Source: an uncultured bacterium
Lineage (GTDB): Bacteria > Patescibacteriota > Minisyncoccia > Phycocordibacterales > PALSA-1337
Assembly (NCBI GenBank): GCA_903870315.1
Contig: CAIQCJ010000022.1
Span: forward strand, 1-40,021
Direction of reading: 5' to 3'
DNA length: 40,021 nucleotides
Position numbers and translations under genes: made by a program. This document shows, piece by piece, positions 28,330 through 37,623 of the stretch. The notes under the pieces are model-generated. The model saw only the letters and a program-made list of their open reading frames with translations. It was not told where the DNA came from and did no database searches. The first letter of the stretch is position 1; every line of letters begins with the position of its first letter.

Positions 28330-30168
28330 TTAATTTCCAGCTGGTCTAGCGGCGCCTCCACCTCCGCCAGTAAGAGCACGTGTTGCACCACCACCAGTCG
28401 CACCCGCACGACCTCCACTCAAGCTAGACAATAAGCTTGGCGCTGTCGTACTCATTTGTGTGGCAGATCCGGCCAATGTCTTGGTTACGACAAACTGTCC
28501 ACGAGTCAAACCGCTTACAATCTCAGTGTTGGTGTCATCAGAATCCCCAGTCACTACAGTTGTTTGTACTGGTTGTAAACTTGTCGTTATGGTTATCGCA
28601 CGACCACCACCGTTACCACTATTTTGGCCGGTATATTGGCGTGTCGATGAACCTGTAAAAGTATTTGCGGGTGAACTAGTAGATGATCCTGTCTGTTGAT
28701 ATGGACGAGTCGATGAGGCAAATATCCTTCCAGTAGAACTTGCACCAAGTGAAGAGGCTACAGTAGCCTGATCAAATATTTGTACGTAGTTAGTACTCCC
28801 TTGAGTCTTGACGGCGCTATTTGGGACTATAAGGACACTGTCTTTTTCGTAGGTGGTTATATTTGTATTTATGCTCATACCAGGTCTAATACGATCATCC
28901 TGAGTGTTTATAGTGATCTTGATACCATAAGAGACCACACCAGAAGTCACTGTTCCTATTTGGTCGACTACGCTTACTGTGCCAGTTGCTGTAAGTCCGC
29001 TTATGGCATTGAATGTGATAGTTGCTGATTGCCCAACCTTGACTTTTGCAGCACTGACTTCATCTAGAGATATAGTTGCTTGCATCTGTGTCCCGACGAT
29101 AGTAGCTATCGTGGTTCCTCCACTGGCTTGGCCATAGACATTTACTGGTATACGGCCGATAACACCATCATATGGAGCTTTGATAAAATAGTTAGCGTAA
29201 GTTTTTTGTTGTTGAGCTAAGCTGACCTGTGCTGATTGTATATCGTACTGATCGGCTCCGTTGACCAATGTTGTGTAAGTATTTTTGTTGTTCTGAATAG
29301 AGTTTTGTGATGATGCTAGGCTCGATAAATCGGAGTTGGCTTGAGCTGTCCAAGTGTTGATACTTGAAGCAGCGGTACTGACGCTCTTAGGTTGGTAGTT
29401 TGGTTGAGTATTTACTATAAATGTTATGGCATTTTGTGCATCTGTAGCCGACTTGGCCACCATCTGTATAGTCTCAAAGGTATCTGTATAAGCAGAATCC
29501 AGTGAAGATGTAGCGCTTGAGCGTGTAAGTCCACGGAATTCCGCAAGGCTTTTTTGGTATTGGAGGACAGCAGCATCATACTCTACACCAGAGATATCGC
29601 GCATAGCTCTTGCTGTTGAAGATAAGTAGGTAGCATTTTGGTCAGACAAGAATCCGGTCTGTCCATACAAAAGATCTTTCAGTCCAGACATTATCGCTGG
29701 CAAATCTAGATATATAGTCGAGGCCGAGCTAAATCCGTCATTGTAAGATTTGGCGAGATTGTTCAAAGCGTTTGAAATATCGGTAGCTTTAGCTGGCTCA
29801 GTTAATTTCGCAAAAGATATTTGTGCATTGTCTAAGCTCAGTTTGGCGTCGGTGGAATCTATGGTTGCTATCAGGTCTCCAGCTGATACAGCTTGGCCAA
29901 CAGATACGTCTATAGATTCTATAGTGCCAGATACTTGGCTTTGTATGTCTGTCTGGTTGGAAGCCGATACTTGACCTGTTCCAGAAACGGTTTGTATTAT
30001 GGAACCATTTCTTACAGAACTCAGCGCATACTGAGGCAAAGATGCTATAGATGTCGCCGTGTGATACCAGTAGTATCCTCCAGCGACTATAATTATCACT
30101 ATGATAGTGCTTGTGAATTTGTGTGTCACAGCATAGTCTTTGATCCTGCCAAATATATTCTTCTTCAT
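28330..30168 (-). CDS. HlyD/MacA-like adaptor (second system), Gly-rich C-terminus
   Basis: N-terminal TM, lipoyl halves and beta-barrel as in MacA; C-terminal GRAGATGGGATRALTGGGGG tail. Confidence 0.88.
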   Translation of the reverse strand: MKKNIFGRIKDYAVTHKFTSTIIVIIIVAGGYYWYHTATSIASLPQYALSSVRNGSIIQTVSGTGQVSASNQTDIQSQVSGTIESIDVSVGQAVSAGDLIATIDSTDAKLSLDNAQISFAKLTEPAKATDISNALNNLAKSYNDGFSSASTIYLDLPAIMSGLKDLLYGQTGFLSDQNATYLSSTARAMRDISGVEYDAAVLQYQKSLAEFRGLTRSSATSSLDSAYTDTFETIQMVAKSATDAQNAITFIVNTQPNYQPKSVSTAASSINTWTAQANSDLSSLASSQNSIQNNKNTYTTLVNGADQYDIQSAQVSLAQQQKTYANYFIKAPYDGVIGRIPVNVYGQASGGTTIATIVGTQMQATISLDEVSAAKVKVGQSATITFNAISGLTATGTVSVVDQIGTVTSGVVSYGIKITINTQDDRIRPGMSINTNITTYEKDSVLIVPNSAVKTQGSTNYVQIFDQATVASSLGASSTGRIFASSTRPYQQTGSSTSSPANTFTGSSTRQYTGQNSGNGGGRAITITTSLQPVQTTVVTGDSDDTNTEIVSGLTRGQFVVTKTLAGSATQMSTTAPSLLSSLSGGRAGATGGGATRALTGGGGGAARPAGN

Positions 30169-30187
30169 TTTTGTGCTTTTAAAATAT

Positions 30188-30703
30188 TTATAATGTAGTA
30201 GTAGATGCGGTCGATGTGGTGGTCTGAGGATTTTCTGTAGGTGGAGGCATAATCCTTATAAAAGAGGCGACTAAACGACCACTTTCATCTGGTAGACCAA
30301 TCGCGGTTACCCAAGAGCCAGTTTTTATGTCTGTCGTTGTTCCTTGCTGATGGGACTGATGTATGACGGTGTTTGGATTTATGATAACGACATTCTCTAT
30401 ATCGCCAGGACCTTTGACCAAAATTTGGCCATTGTTGGAAGAGATGATCTGACCAGCAGTACCGTGAGGGGTTGGTGCGCGGTCATCTCTATCGGAGAAA
30501 ACCGAAAGTGGTGACCTTGGTCCTCCAAGCACCTCCATATAATGTTTGTCCCATCTTTCTGAGAATTGACCTTTGAAGAATCCTACAGCCATACCTAGAG
30601 AAAATATGAATATAGCAACAAGAACTACACTGAGTACTTTCAGAAATTTATGCGTGCTTGGATGCTTGACCATATCCCTGAAACTTTTTTTTATCTCTTT
30701 CAT
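30188..30703 (-). CDS. TM-anchored protein with DUF5666-like domain
   Basis: One TM then GTAGQIISSNNGQILVKGPGDIENVVIINPNTVI...IKTGSWVTAIG. Confidence 0.6.
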   Translation of the reverse strand: MKEIKKSFRDMVKHPSTHKFLKVLSVVLVAIFIFSLGMAVGFFKGQFSERWDKHYMEVLGGPRSPLSVFSDRDDRAPTPHGTAGQIISSNNGQILVKGPGDIENVVIINPNTVIHQSHQQGTTTDIKTGSWVTAIGLPDESGRLVASFIRIMPPPTENPQTTTSTASTTTL

Positions 30704-30753
30704 ATGATTATTCTATTATTATTTTTAAATATGATAAATTTATCCTGATATTT

Positions 30754-31212
30754 CTAATGAGTTCTTAGTGCGCGGAAGTCTCTTATATAAGCTATACTTT
30801 TGCTCATAGAATATAGTGATCCTATAAGTAATGCCAATACAGCCATAATACTCAGAACTGGTAATGTCTCTATGAGTGCCATACTGAGCTCTTTCCAAGA
30901 ACCAAGCATACTTGCTCCGTCTGTCAGTATCATAGAGAAATAAGAAGTAAAACCAGATCCAACCATCGCATCTAACATGGATTTGAATGCTGGTATAAAA
31001 GCGGCGATAGTCAAACAAGTGATTACTGCATAGCTAGTACCTCTTATAGTGTCATGTCTAGTTTTTGCGGCTAGGATACTATTTTCTATGTTCAATAAGA
31101 CATAATAAGGGGCCTTCTTATAAGCTGTCTTCTGGAACAGTATTTTGTAGCTATTTTCGATGGATTGTTCTTGTTTCATTTGTTTTGTAGATAATACGAT
31201 TTTATCTGTCAT
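30754..31212 (-). CDS. Small membrane protein, candidate anti-sigma factor
   Basis: Soluble N-terminus plus TM helices; start overlaps the stop of the ECF sigma gene. Confidence 0.5.
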   Translation of the reverse strand: MTDKIVLSTKQMKQEQSIENSYKILFQKTAYKKAPYYVLLNIENSILAAKTRHDTIRGTSYAVITCLTIAAFIPAFKSMLDAMVGSGFTSYFSMILTDGASMLGSWKELSMALIETLPVLSIMAVLALLIGSLYSMSKSIAYIRDFRALRTH

Positions 31213-31810
31213 TGTGGTGCAACATAAGGGTTTCCCTGATTTTTTGTAATGATCGGCGATGCCAACTCTTCACTGTATTCATGGGCCTAGTCAGGACAGC
31301 AGCTATCTCTTCGAAGGTCATCTCGTCTGTATAATGCATGATAAGTACAGCTCTCCAGTCAGGGTGTAGAGTTTCCATGGCCCCATTTAATTCCTTAGAC
31401 AACTCTTTTCTCTCAAATATCTCTGGAGATAATAGCTCTGGGTCTTTGAGTGTTTCTGCAAAAGATGGCTTGTCTCCATCTGAGCTAGAACTAGTCCGAC
31501 TCTCAGATCCAAATGAATCCATGTCTGAGAAAGAAAAGGCTTTGCGTTTCTTTATATGGTCTAGAGCCGAATTCCTGGCAATAGTAAAAAGCCAAGTAGT
31601 GAATTTCTTTCCGGTTTTGAAACTCTTGATATGTTTCCAGGCTTTCAGAAATGTATCTTGAGTGATATCGTCAGCATCTTCTTTGATATAAGAGTATTGT
31701 CTGACGAAATTATATATATGGTCTACGTGTCTTCTGGTCAATATTCCAAAAGATTCGTCATCTCCAGTCTTCGTCAGCTCGACTAGTTCCTCATCTGTAT
31801 ATTTGTCCAT
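31202..31810 (-). CDS. ECF-type RNA polymerase sigma factor
   Basis: Region 2 (DADDITQDTFLKAWKHIKSF...FTTWLFTIARNSALDHIKKRK) and region 4 (MTFEEIAAVLTRPMNTVKSWHRRSLQKIRE). Confidence 0.92.
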   Translation of the reverse strand: MDKYTDEELVELTKTGDDESFGILTRRHVDHIYNFVRQYSYIKEDADDITQDTFLKAWKHIKSFKTGKKFTTWLFTIARNSALDHIKKRKAFSFSDMDSFGSESRTSSSSDGDKPSFAETLKDPELLSPEIFERKELSKELNGAMETLHPDWRAVLIMHYTDEMTFEEIAAVLTRPMNTVKSWHRRSLQKIRETLMLHHNDR

Positions 31811-31888
31811 ATCCCAACATCATAACACTTATCTAGAAGCTCTTGTAAGTGCGGTATGGATAATTGTTATACATTGTGCCATCATATA

Positions 31889-32926
31889 TCCATGAAAGAT
31901 CAGAAAATATCGCCTATGTTGTCATCAGATATAAAAGAGTTAGCGCCTCTTATATTAGCTGAGATAAAAAAGTCTTCATCTGTATTGTTACATTGTCATC
32001 CATCTCCAGATCCAGATAGTGTTGGGTCAGCCTTGGCTATGAAGCTCATCATAGAGTCTTTGGGCAAGAAAGCCACAGTCATAAGAGGGGATTCTGATAT
32101 ACCAGAAGCCTTCTTACATTTTCCTGGTGCCAAAGATATCTTGAAAAAGAACTTCTTCGAGATTGACTTCAAGGATTTCGACTTATTCATCTCGGTAGAT
32201 ACGGCTTCGCCAAATCAGATTTCTAAGCTAAAGCCAGTAATTTTTCCATTGCCAATAAAGTCAATCGTTATAGATCATCACTTATCGAATCTTGGTTATG
32301 CAGATATCAACTTGATAGTACCAACATCTCCAGCGACAGATCAGATCATTTACCTTCTAGCAAAAGAATGGAATATAAATATAACGAGCGATATGGCTGC
32401 GGATATGTTTATAGGTCTGTATGCGGATACCGGGGGTCTGAAGTACCAGAATACTAGTTTGAAGTCTTATGAGATCATGACAGACTTAGTGCGTCTGTAT
32501 CCAGATTTTTCTAAGATGATTTTGCGTATGGAAAACTCCGAGTCACCCAAGGCTTTGGCTTTCTACGGCATGGCCTTGGATACTATAGAAGTCTTTCTAG
32601 GTGACAAAGTAGCCTTGTCTGCTGTCTCTAGTATTCAGTTAGCCAGCAAGGATATAAAGGAGGAAGATATAAGTGCGAGCTCTATCTCAAGTATGATGAA
32701 TAATGTATCCTCTTGGAAAATAGCCGCTTCACTTATAGAGATAGTCGTTGGAAAAACCAGATGTAGCTTTAGAACCAATGATCCAGAAAATTATCCCGTA
32801 ACGACATTGGCGGCCGCCTTCGGTGGCGGTGGTCACAGGGCGGCTGCCGGTGCTACTATAGATACTGGGGTAGAAGAAGCCAAGAAACTTATTGTAAGCA
32901 AGGCCAAGGAATTGTATAATCTTTGA
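31889..32926 (+). CDS. DHH/DHHA1 phosphoesterase (NrnA-like nanoRNase/pAp phosphatase)
   Basis: HCHPSPDPDSVGSALA, VIDHHLSN, GLYADTGGLKY, FGGGGHRAAAGA. The internal ATG at 31889 (MKDQKISP) is a likely start. Confidence 0.9.
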   Translation, partial: SMKDQKISPMLSSDIKELAPLILAEIKKSSSVLLHCHPSPDPDSVGSALAMKLIIESLGKKATVIRGDSDIPEAFLHFPGAKDILKKNFFEIDFKDFDLFISVDTASPNQISKLKPVIFPLPIKSIVIDHHLSNLGYADINLIVPTSPATDQIIYLLAKEWNINITSDMAADMFIGLYADTGGLKYQNTSLKSYEIMTDLVRLYPDFSKMILRMENSESPKALAFYGMALDTIEVFLGDKVALSAVSSIQLASKDIKEEDISASSISSMMNNVSSWKIAASLIEIVVGKTRCSFRTNDPENYPVTTLAAAFGGGGHRAAAGATIDTGVEEAKKLIVSKAKELYNL

Positions 32927-32969
32927 TAAGTCTATTATCAATTTTATTTAAAATAAAAACAATCACAAA

Positions 32970-33596
32970 ATGAGCACAGCCAAACGAATACTATTAGTAT
33001 CTATAACTATTGTCATCATAGCCGCTGCTTGGTTTTTCACAGATCGCCGTTTCGGTGTAGTTACACCAGTAACAAGTATTATCAATAATCAGACTTTAAC
33101 ACCAATATCTATGCATGCAGTAACTATCAAAACCAATAAAGGCACCATAATCTTCGAAACTTATGATAACGATGCACCCAAGGCATCTTCTAACTTCATC
33201 ACTCTAGCCAACAAGGGCTTTTACAATGGTCTTATATTTCACAGAGTTATAAAAGACTTCATGATTCAAGGTGGTGATCCTACTGGCACCGGTATGGGTG
33301 GTCCTGGATATAAATTCGCAGATGAGCTAGATCCAAGCACTCCTTCTTATAAAGCTGGCTATATTCGAGGTGTTGTCGCTATGGCCAACTCTGGTCCTGA
33401 CACCAATGGAAGTCAATTCTTTATCATGCACAAGGATGTACCACTTCCTCATAACTACACAATATTTGGAAAAGTCATATCTGGTCTAGATGTTGTCGAT
33501 GCTATAGCAACCACACCTCGTGACGGTAATGACAAGCCCTTGACGAAAGTGGTCATAGAAAGCGTTACAGTAGCAACTTCTTCTGCTCCAAATTAG
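32970..33596 (+). CDS. Membrane-anchored cyclophilin-type peptidyl-prolyl isomerase
   Basis: N-terminal TM; FHRVIKDFMIQGGDPTGTGMGGPGYKFADE, NSGPDTNGSQFFI. Confidence 0.95.
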   Translation: MSTAKRILLVSITIVIIAAAWFFTDRRFGVVTPVTSIINNQTLTPISMHAVTIKTNKGTIIFETYDNDAPKASSNFITLANKGFYNGLIFHRVIKDFMIQGGDPTGTGMGGPGYKFADELDPSTPSYKAGYIRGVVAMANSGPDTNGSQFFIMHKDVPLPHNYTIFGKVISGLDVVDAIATTPRDGNDKPLTKVVIESVTVATSSAPN

Positions 33597-33611
33597 TGTT
33601 ATCATATAGCT

Positions 33612-34388
33612 ATGTCAGACTTCTATAACTCGCGTCGTACCAGTAGGCTTTTTGATCCTAAGTCGGAGGTGTCTTTCAAGGTAAGTCGATCCAAGATAGA
33701 TCTCTTCATGAGCTGTCCACTTTGTTTCTATCTGGACTGTCGTCTTGGTGTAGCTAGACCGCCGGGGTTTCCTTTTAATTTGAACTCTGCTGTTGATGCT
33801 TTATTGAAAAAAGAATTTGATATACACCGAGCCAAGAAGCGTCCACATCCGCTTATGCAAGCTTATGGTTTGAAAGACGTCATACCTTATGAACATGAGA
33901 ATATGGATGTCTGGCGTAGTAATTTCAAAGGCATAACCTTTCGACATCCAAATACCAATCTTCTCATAACTGGAGCCATAGATGATATCTGGATCAATGA
34001 AGCCGGGGAAGTGATTATCGTTGACTACAAAGCTACCAGCAAAGAAGAGAAAGTTTCTCTGGATAAAGAATGGCAGATAGGATACAAGCGTCAGATGGAA
34101 GTGTATCAGTGGCTATTTCGCCAGAATGGATTTCAAGTTTCCAAGACTGGCTATTTTGTATATTGCAACGGCAAAACAGACCGCGCGGCTTTCGATGCTA
34201 AGTTGGAGTTCGATATAGATCTCATACCATATACTGGCGATGATGCTTGGATCGACAAAGCACTTATGGATATCAAGGCTTGTTTAATATCCGGCACAGC
34301 TCCGAAACCAAGCAAAGCATGTGATTATTGTGCTTATCGTAAATCTGCCCGTGATGCTCAAGAAGAGCATAAGAAGGCTCATAAATAG
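33612..34388 (+). CDS. PD-(D/E)XK nuclease family protein (RecB/Cas4-like)
   Basis: N-terminal SRSKIDLFMSCPLCFYL; GAIDDIW...VIIVDYKATS; QMEVYQWLF (QxxxY); C-terminal CDYCAYRK. Confidence 0.82.
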   Translation: MSDFYNSRRTSRLFDPKSEVSFKVSRSKIDLFMSCPLCFYLDCRLGVARPPGFPFNLNSAVDALLKKEFDIHRAKKRPHPLMQAYGLKDVIPYEHENMDVWRSNFKGITFRHPNTNLLITGAIDDIWINEAGEVIIVDYKATSKEEKVSLDKEWQIGYKRQMEVYQWLFRQNGFQVSKTGYFVYCNGKTDRAAFDAKLEFDIDLIPYTGDDAWIDKALMDIKACLISGTAPKPSKACDYCAYRKSARDAQEEHKKAHK

Positions 34389-34399
34389 TTAAAATTGCA

Positions 34400-34438
34400 A
34401 GCAAATTGGCGCGCACTTGCCCGTACACGCCAATTGCT
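34400..34438 (+). terminator. Hairpin downstream of the PD-(D/E)XK gene, probable terminator
   Basis: AGC(A)AATTGGCG ... CGCCAATTGCT followed by ATTTTGT. Confidence 0.5.
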
Positions 34439-34607
34439 ATTTTGTAAGCCCGCCTAAGTTTTTTTGTTATTACATAAGTGGTTTATTTTGCTGGGTAAAG
34501 TCGGTTTATCCAGCTAGGAAGTTGACGTCACGCATCAAGACTATTTTATTAAGGACTACATCGACATGTAATCATCATAAGTCTATCTTCGTCAGATAAA
34601 ATTTTAA

Positions 34608-34670
34608 TCAAAAAATTTTCAAGAAACGTTCAAGAAGTTCTCAAGAAACTATGAAGAAATGACGAAGAAA
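34608..34670. repeat. Six tandem units at exact 11-bp spacing, consensus T(C/G)AAGAAA-N3
   Basis: Units start at 34608, 34619, 34630, 34641, 34652, 34663: TCAAAAAA, TCAAGAAA, TCAAGAAG, TCAAGAAA, TGAAGAAA, CGAAGAAA. Confidence 0.85.
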
Positions 34671-34676
34671 ACAAGA

Positions 34677-35348
34677 TTACGAGTTGATGATATATCCTCG
34701 ACCAGGCATATTGATGATTATTTCCTTTTCGTTTACGGAATTGAGCTTTTTGCGGATGTTTCTTATGTGAGCCTCGACTGTATTGGAGAATGGATCACTA
34801 TCGGCCGTCCAGACATGTTCCATAATAGAGCTACGGGACATGATAGTGTCAACATTGCGTACAAGGTCTTCCAAGACACCGAATTCTTTTCGCGTCAGTG
34901 GTACATCCTTGTTATCTAAAGTGGTGGTCTGTTTGTTTGTGTCCAAGACGAGTTTTCCTACTTTGATATTGTTATCTTTACGTAACTCTTTTGGTCTACG
35001 CAGCATAGCCTTTATCCTGGCATGCAACTCTGACATAGAAAAAGGCTTGGTCATATAGTCGTCTGCTCCAGCTTCTAGAGCAGCCACCTTGGTATCGGTG
35101 TCAGTGTTTATAGATAGAAAGATAATCGGTGTTGATCTACCACTAGCACGTATCTCCTTACAGATAGTCAGGCCACTCTTTTTGGGTAGAGAATTGTCCA
35201 ATATAACCAGGTCATAATCATAACTTCTGGCTAGAAAGCCACCTTCTTGACCATCTTCAGCTGTCTCCACAGTATATCCAAAAGCACCAAGGCCTTTTTG
35301 CACCATTTGTGCTATGTACTTGTCATCTTCTACGAAGAGTATTTTCAT
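34677..35348 (-). CDS. OmpR/PhoB-family response regulator (no kinase nearby)
   Basis: Receiver VEDDKYI...LVILDNSLP...KPF; winged-helix C-terminus LTRKEFGVLEDLV...VEAHIRNIRKKL...GRGYII. Confidence 0.94.
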   Translation of the reverse strand: MKILFVEDDKYIAQMVQKGLGAFGYTVETAEDGQEGGFLARSYDYDLVILDNSLPKKSGLTICKEIRASGRSTPIIFLSINTDTDTKVAALEAGADDYMTKPFSMSELHARIKAMLRRPKELRKDNNIKVGKLVLDTNKQTTTLDNKDVPLTRKEFGVLEDLVRNVDTIMSRSSIMEHVWTADSDPFSNTVEAHIRNIRKKLNSVNEKEIIINMPGRGYIINS

Positions 35349-35449
35349 TGGCGGATATTATATCAAGTCTGTGGTAATAGGCTAGTGGCTGTGATAGGAT
35401 TATTATAAGTTATTATTAGATATAATTAGACTACCAAATACTATGGATT

Positions 35450-36592
35450 TTGGAATATATAATAGATAAAGAAAACAACTCTAAAAAAGAGCAAGAAGAG
35501 CAGATCAAGGCTACCGGTGGAGAGATTGAAGAAACTCCAGAGCCGTTGACTCTGAAAGAGATTATGTCAGACAAAGAGAAGAGTTCTTTGTTTGTTAAGA
35601 TGCTTGATAATGATGGTGGTCAAGAATATAAAGATCTATTAGCCCGTCTAACTTCCAGCAAGCTGGAAGAGGCCGACGTTGACGCCTTATCCAATCATAG
35701 GAAGAAGTTTGAAGTGAAGATGCAAAGGGTTGAGAATGTCAAAGGACAAATAACCGAAGAGGTGGCTATAGAGCTTGCTGAGAGGAATCCAGATATCAAG
35801 AAACTTTTGGAAAATGTTGGCGCCGATAGTATAGTCGGTATTGTTCAGGAGCGTCTGGGTGATTTGTCTGTTACCGAACCAGAACGTTTCAATAAGCTCG
35901 CTAAAAATATAGAGAGTATGCAATCTTTCCAGAAGGGTAAGTTTAAGGAATTACAAAACAACGTTGAAAAGATGTGTACAGAAAAGAACCTCGATGGAGG
36001 TGAATATCTGAAGGCTCTAGCTATAGAAGATCCAGATGAGAGGGAGAAGGCTTTGGTCTCACTAGTCAGAGATTCTTGGGGTGATGGATTTTTGGGTAAA
36101 TCCAGAAGATTCCTGGATCTGCTTTCGTTTAAAGCTTTTTCTGCAAATGGTACTCTAAAACTAGATAAGAAAAAGCCCGAAGTCGACGCTATTTTCCAAG
36201 AACTAGACAAAAAGAAAAAATCTATAGGTAAGATCTTAGTCACTACCATAAAGGGTAGTGACGATATGCGAGAGGCTCTCGCTAAGTCCATCTTAGGAGA
36301 ATTCACCAAGAAAGAGCAGTTCGGATTCAAAGATGCTAAATCTGTACCGCAGATAAAACCGGAAGAAATACAGAAGAGGTGGGAAGACACAAAAGCAGAA
36401 GGATTTTCTGGTCCTGGGGGCAATAAGTCATGGGATGAGATGTCTACTTTAGAACAAGACAGCGCACGCGATTATTTTCTGGAAGACATCAAGACGGAGC
36501 AGGCTTCCAAGAGGAAAGGAGGTATTTGGAATCTTATCCTGGGTTCAATATTTGAAGTATTTTTGCTTGATCAGAAGAAAGATCTAAAATAG
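35450..36592 (+). CDS. Hypothetical charged/coiled-coil protein
   Basis: 380-aa ORF, Lys/Glu rich; track start is TTG so the true start is uncertain. Confidence 0.65.
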   Translation: MEYIIDKENNSKKEQEEQIKATGGEIEETPEPLTLKEIMSDKEKSSLFVKMLDNDGGQEYKDLLARLTSSKLEEADVDALSNHRKKFEVKMQRVENVKGQITEEVAIELAERNPDIKKLLENVGADSIVGIVQERLGDLSVTEPERFNKLAKNIESMQSFQKGKFKELQNNVEKMCTEKNLDGGEYLKALAIEDPDEREKALVSLVRDSWGDGFLGKSRRFLDLLSFKAFSANGTLKLDKKKPEVDAIFQELDKKKKSIGKILVTTIKGSDDMREALAKSILGEFTKKEQFGFKDAKSVPQIKPEEIQKRWEDTKAEGFSGPGGNKSWDEMSTLEQDSARDYFLEDIKTEQASKRKGGIWNLILGSIFEVFLLDQKKDLK

Positions 36593-36620
36593 TTAGTATT
36601 ATAAATATAAATAAAAATAA

Positions 36621-36920
36621 ATGACTACCTCAAACACAACAGCTCTATATAATAAGCTTATCGAGCTATTCGAAGCCAGTGACGAGAAAGCAGCAAAATC
36701 TTTCTTAGCTCAGCATGTGAAGGAATTCCCAGAAGATATACAGAAGAAGATCGTCTTTGCATTGTTCGAGGATGCTCTAGAAAGTAAGGCAGATACTGAT
36801 GCTCGTGTAGCAGAGATTCAACAAGAAGGTCTTGACGCTATCAAGTCTATAGAAGATAAAGAAAATACTTTCAAGGACAAACAAAAAATCTCCAAACTCA
36901 GATCCTTGCTAGGCCTTTAA
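36621..36920 (+). CDS. Small hypothetical helical protein
   Basis: 99 aa, charged, Lys/Glu rich. Confidence 0.65.
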   Translation: MTTSNTTALYNKLIELFEASDEKAAKSFLAQHVKEFPEDIQKKIVFALFEDALESKADTDARVAEIQQEGLDAIKSIEDKENTFKDKQKISKLRSLLGL

Positions 36921-36936
36921 GTCATATTTCAGTTTG

Positions 36937-37008
36937 TGCCCTCGGCAGGAATCGAACCTACAATTACCCCTTAGGACGGGGCAGTTATATCCATTTAACT
37001 ACGAGGGC
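36937..37008 (-). tRNA. tRNA-Arg(CCT)
   Basis: Acceptor GCCCTCG/CGAGGGC; anticodon loop GTCCTAA; TTCGATTC T-loop. Confidence 0.92.
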
Positions 37009-37097
37009 GTGCCTATCAAATCATACGTAAATATGGGTACTTACATGGAAAGATTAACATACTTCCGCCTTTATTATAAATCTGTTATAGTGTGCCA

Positions 37098-37382
37098 ATG
37101 ACGCCAGAAGAAAAGTCATCATTTGAGCAAGTACAGAAACTAGTAGCAGAGAACAACAAGATATTGAGAGGTCTACGTCGTTCCAACAGAGTCTCTACTT
37201 TCTTCCATGTTTTCTATTGGGTCTTGATAATAGCAGCCACTGTCAGTTCGTATTATTTCATCGAACCTTACGTTAAGCTATTACCGAACGTTATGGGTGC
37301 AGTGCAGGGCGACGTAAATTCTGCAAATGCTGCTATGCAACAGCTCAAGTCTTTGCAGTCAGTCTTGCCATCGAAGAAGTAA
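37098..37382 (+). CDS. Small single-TM hypothetical protein
   Basis: MTPEEKSSFEQVQKLVAENNKILRGLRRSNRVSTFFHVFYWVLIIAATVSSYYF; TGTTATAGT box 6 nt before the ATG. Confidence 0.7.
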   Translation: MTPEEKSSFEQVQKLVAENNKILRGLRRSNRVSTFFHVFYWVLIIAATVSSYYFIEPYVKLLPNVMGAVQGDVNSANAAMQQLKSLQSVLPSKK

Positions 37383-37431
37383 GAGAAAAGACGCCGAAGT
37401 AGCTGTTTTGGTAGCAATGCACCATCCTCAT

Positions 37432-37504
37432 GCCGAGGTAGCTCAGTTGGTAGAGCATTCCCCTGAAGAGGGAAGGGTCACCAGTTCGATCCTGGTCCTC
37501 GGCA
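37432..37504 (+). tRNA. tRNA-Phe(GAA)
   Basis: Acceptor GCCGAGG/CCTCGGC; anticodon loop CTGAAGA; TTCGATC T-loop. Confidence 0.95.
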
Positions 37505-37531
37505 CATTATTTAAGTGATATTTTAACGCTA

Positions 37532-37561
37532 TTGACAGATATGGTATTGTCGTGATATACT
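37532..37561 (+). promoter_or_regulatory. Sigma70-type promoter for the secreted PKD-like gene
   Basis: TTGACA-N18-TATACT, about 60 nt upstream of ATG 37624. Confidence 0.7.
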
Positions 37562-37623
37562 ATTAAAGTTAAAAGTCTAATACAGTCACTTAGATTTTCG
37601 TGGCTTAATACAGCTTTAAATTT

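Noticed and set aside
28060-28434. 124-aa plus-strand ORF
   Set aside because: Antisense to the MacB-type ATPase; no independent support.
37327-37518. Plus-strand ORF AEVAQLVEHSPEEGRVTSSILVLGT
   Set aside because: Translated tRNA-Phe; spurious.
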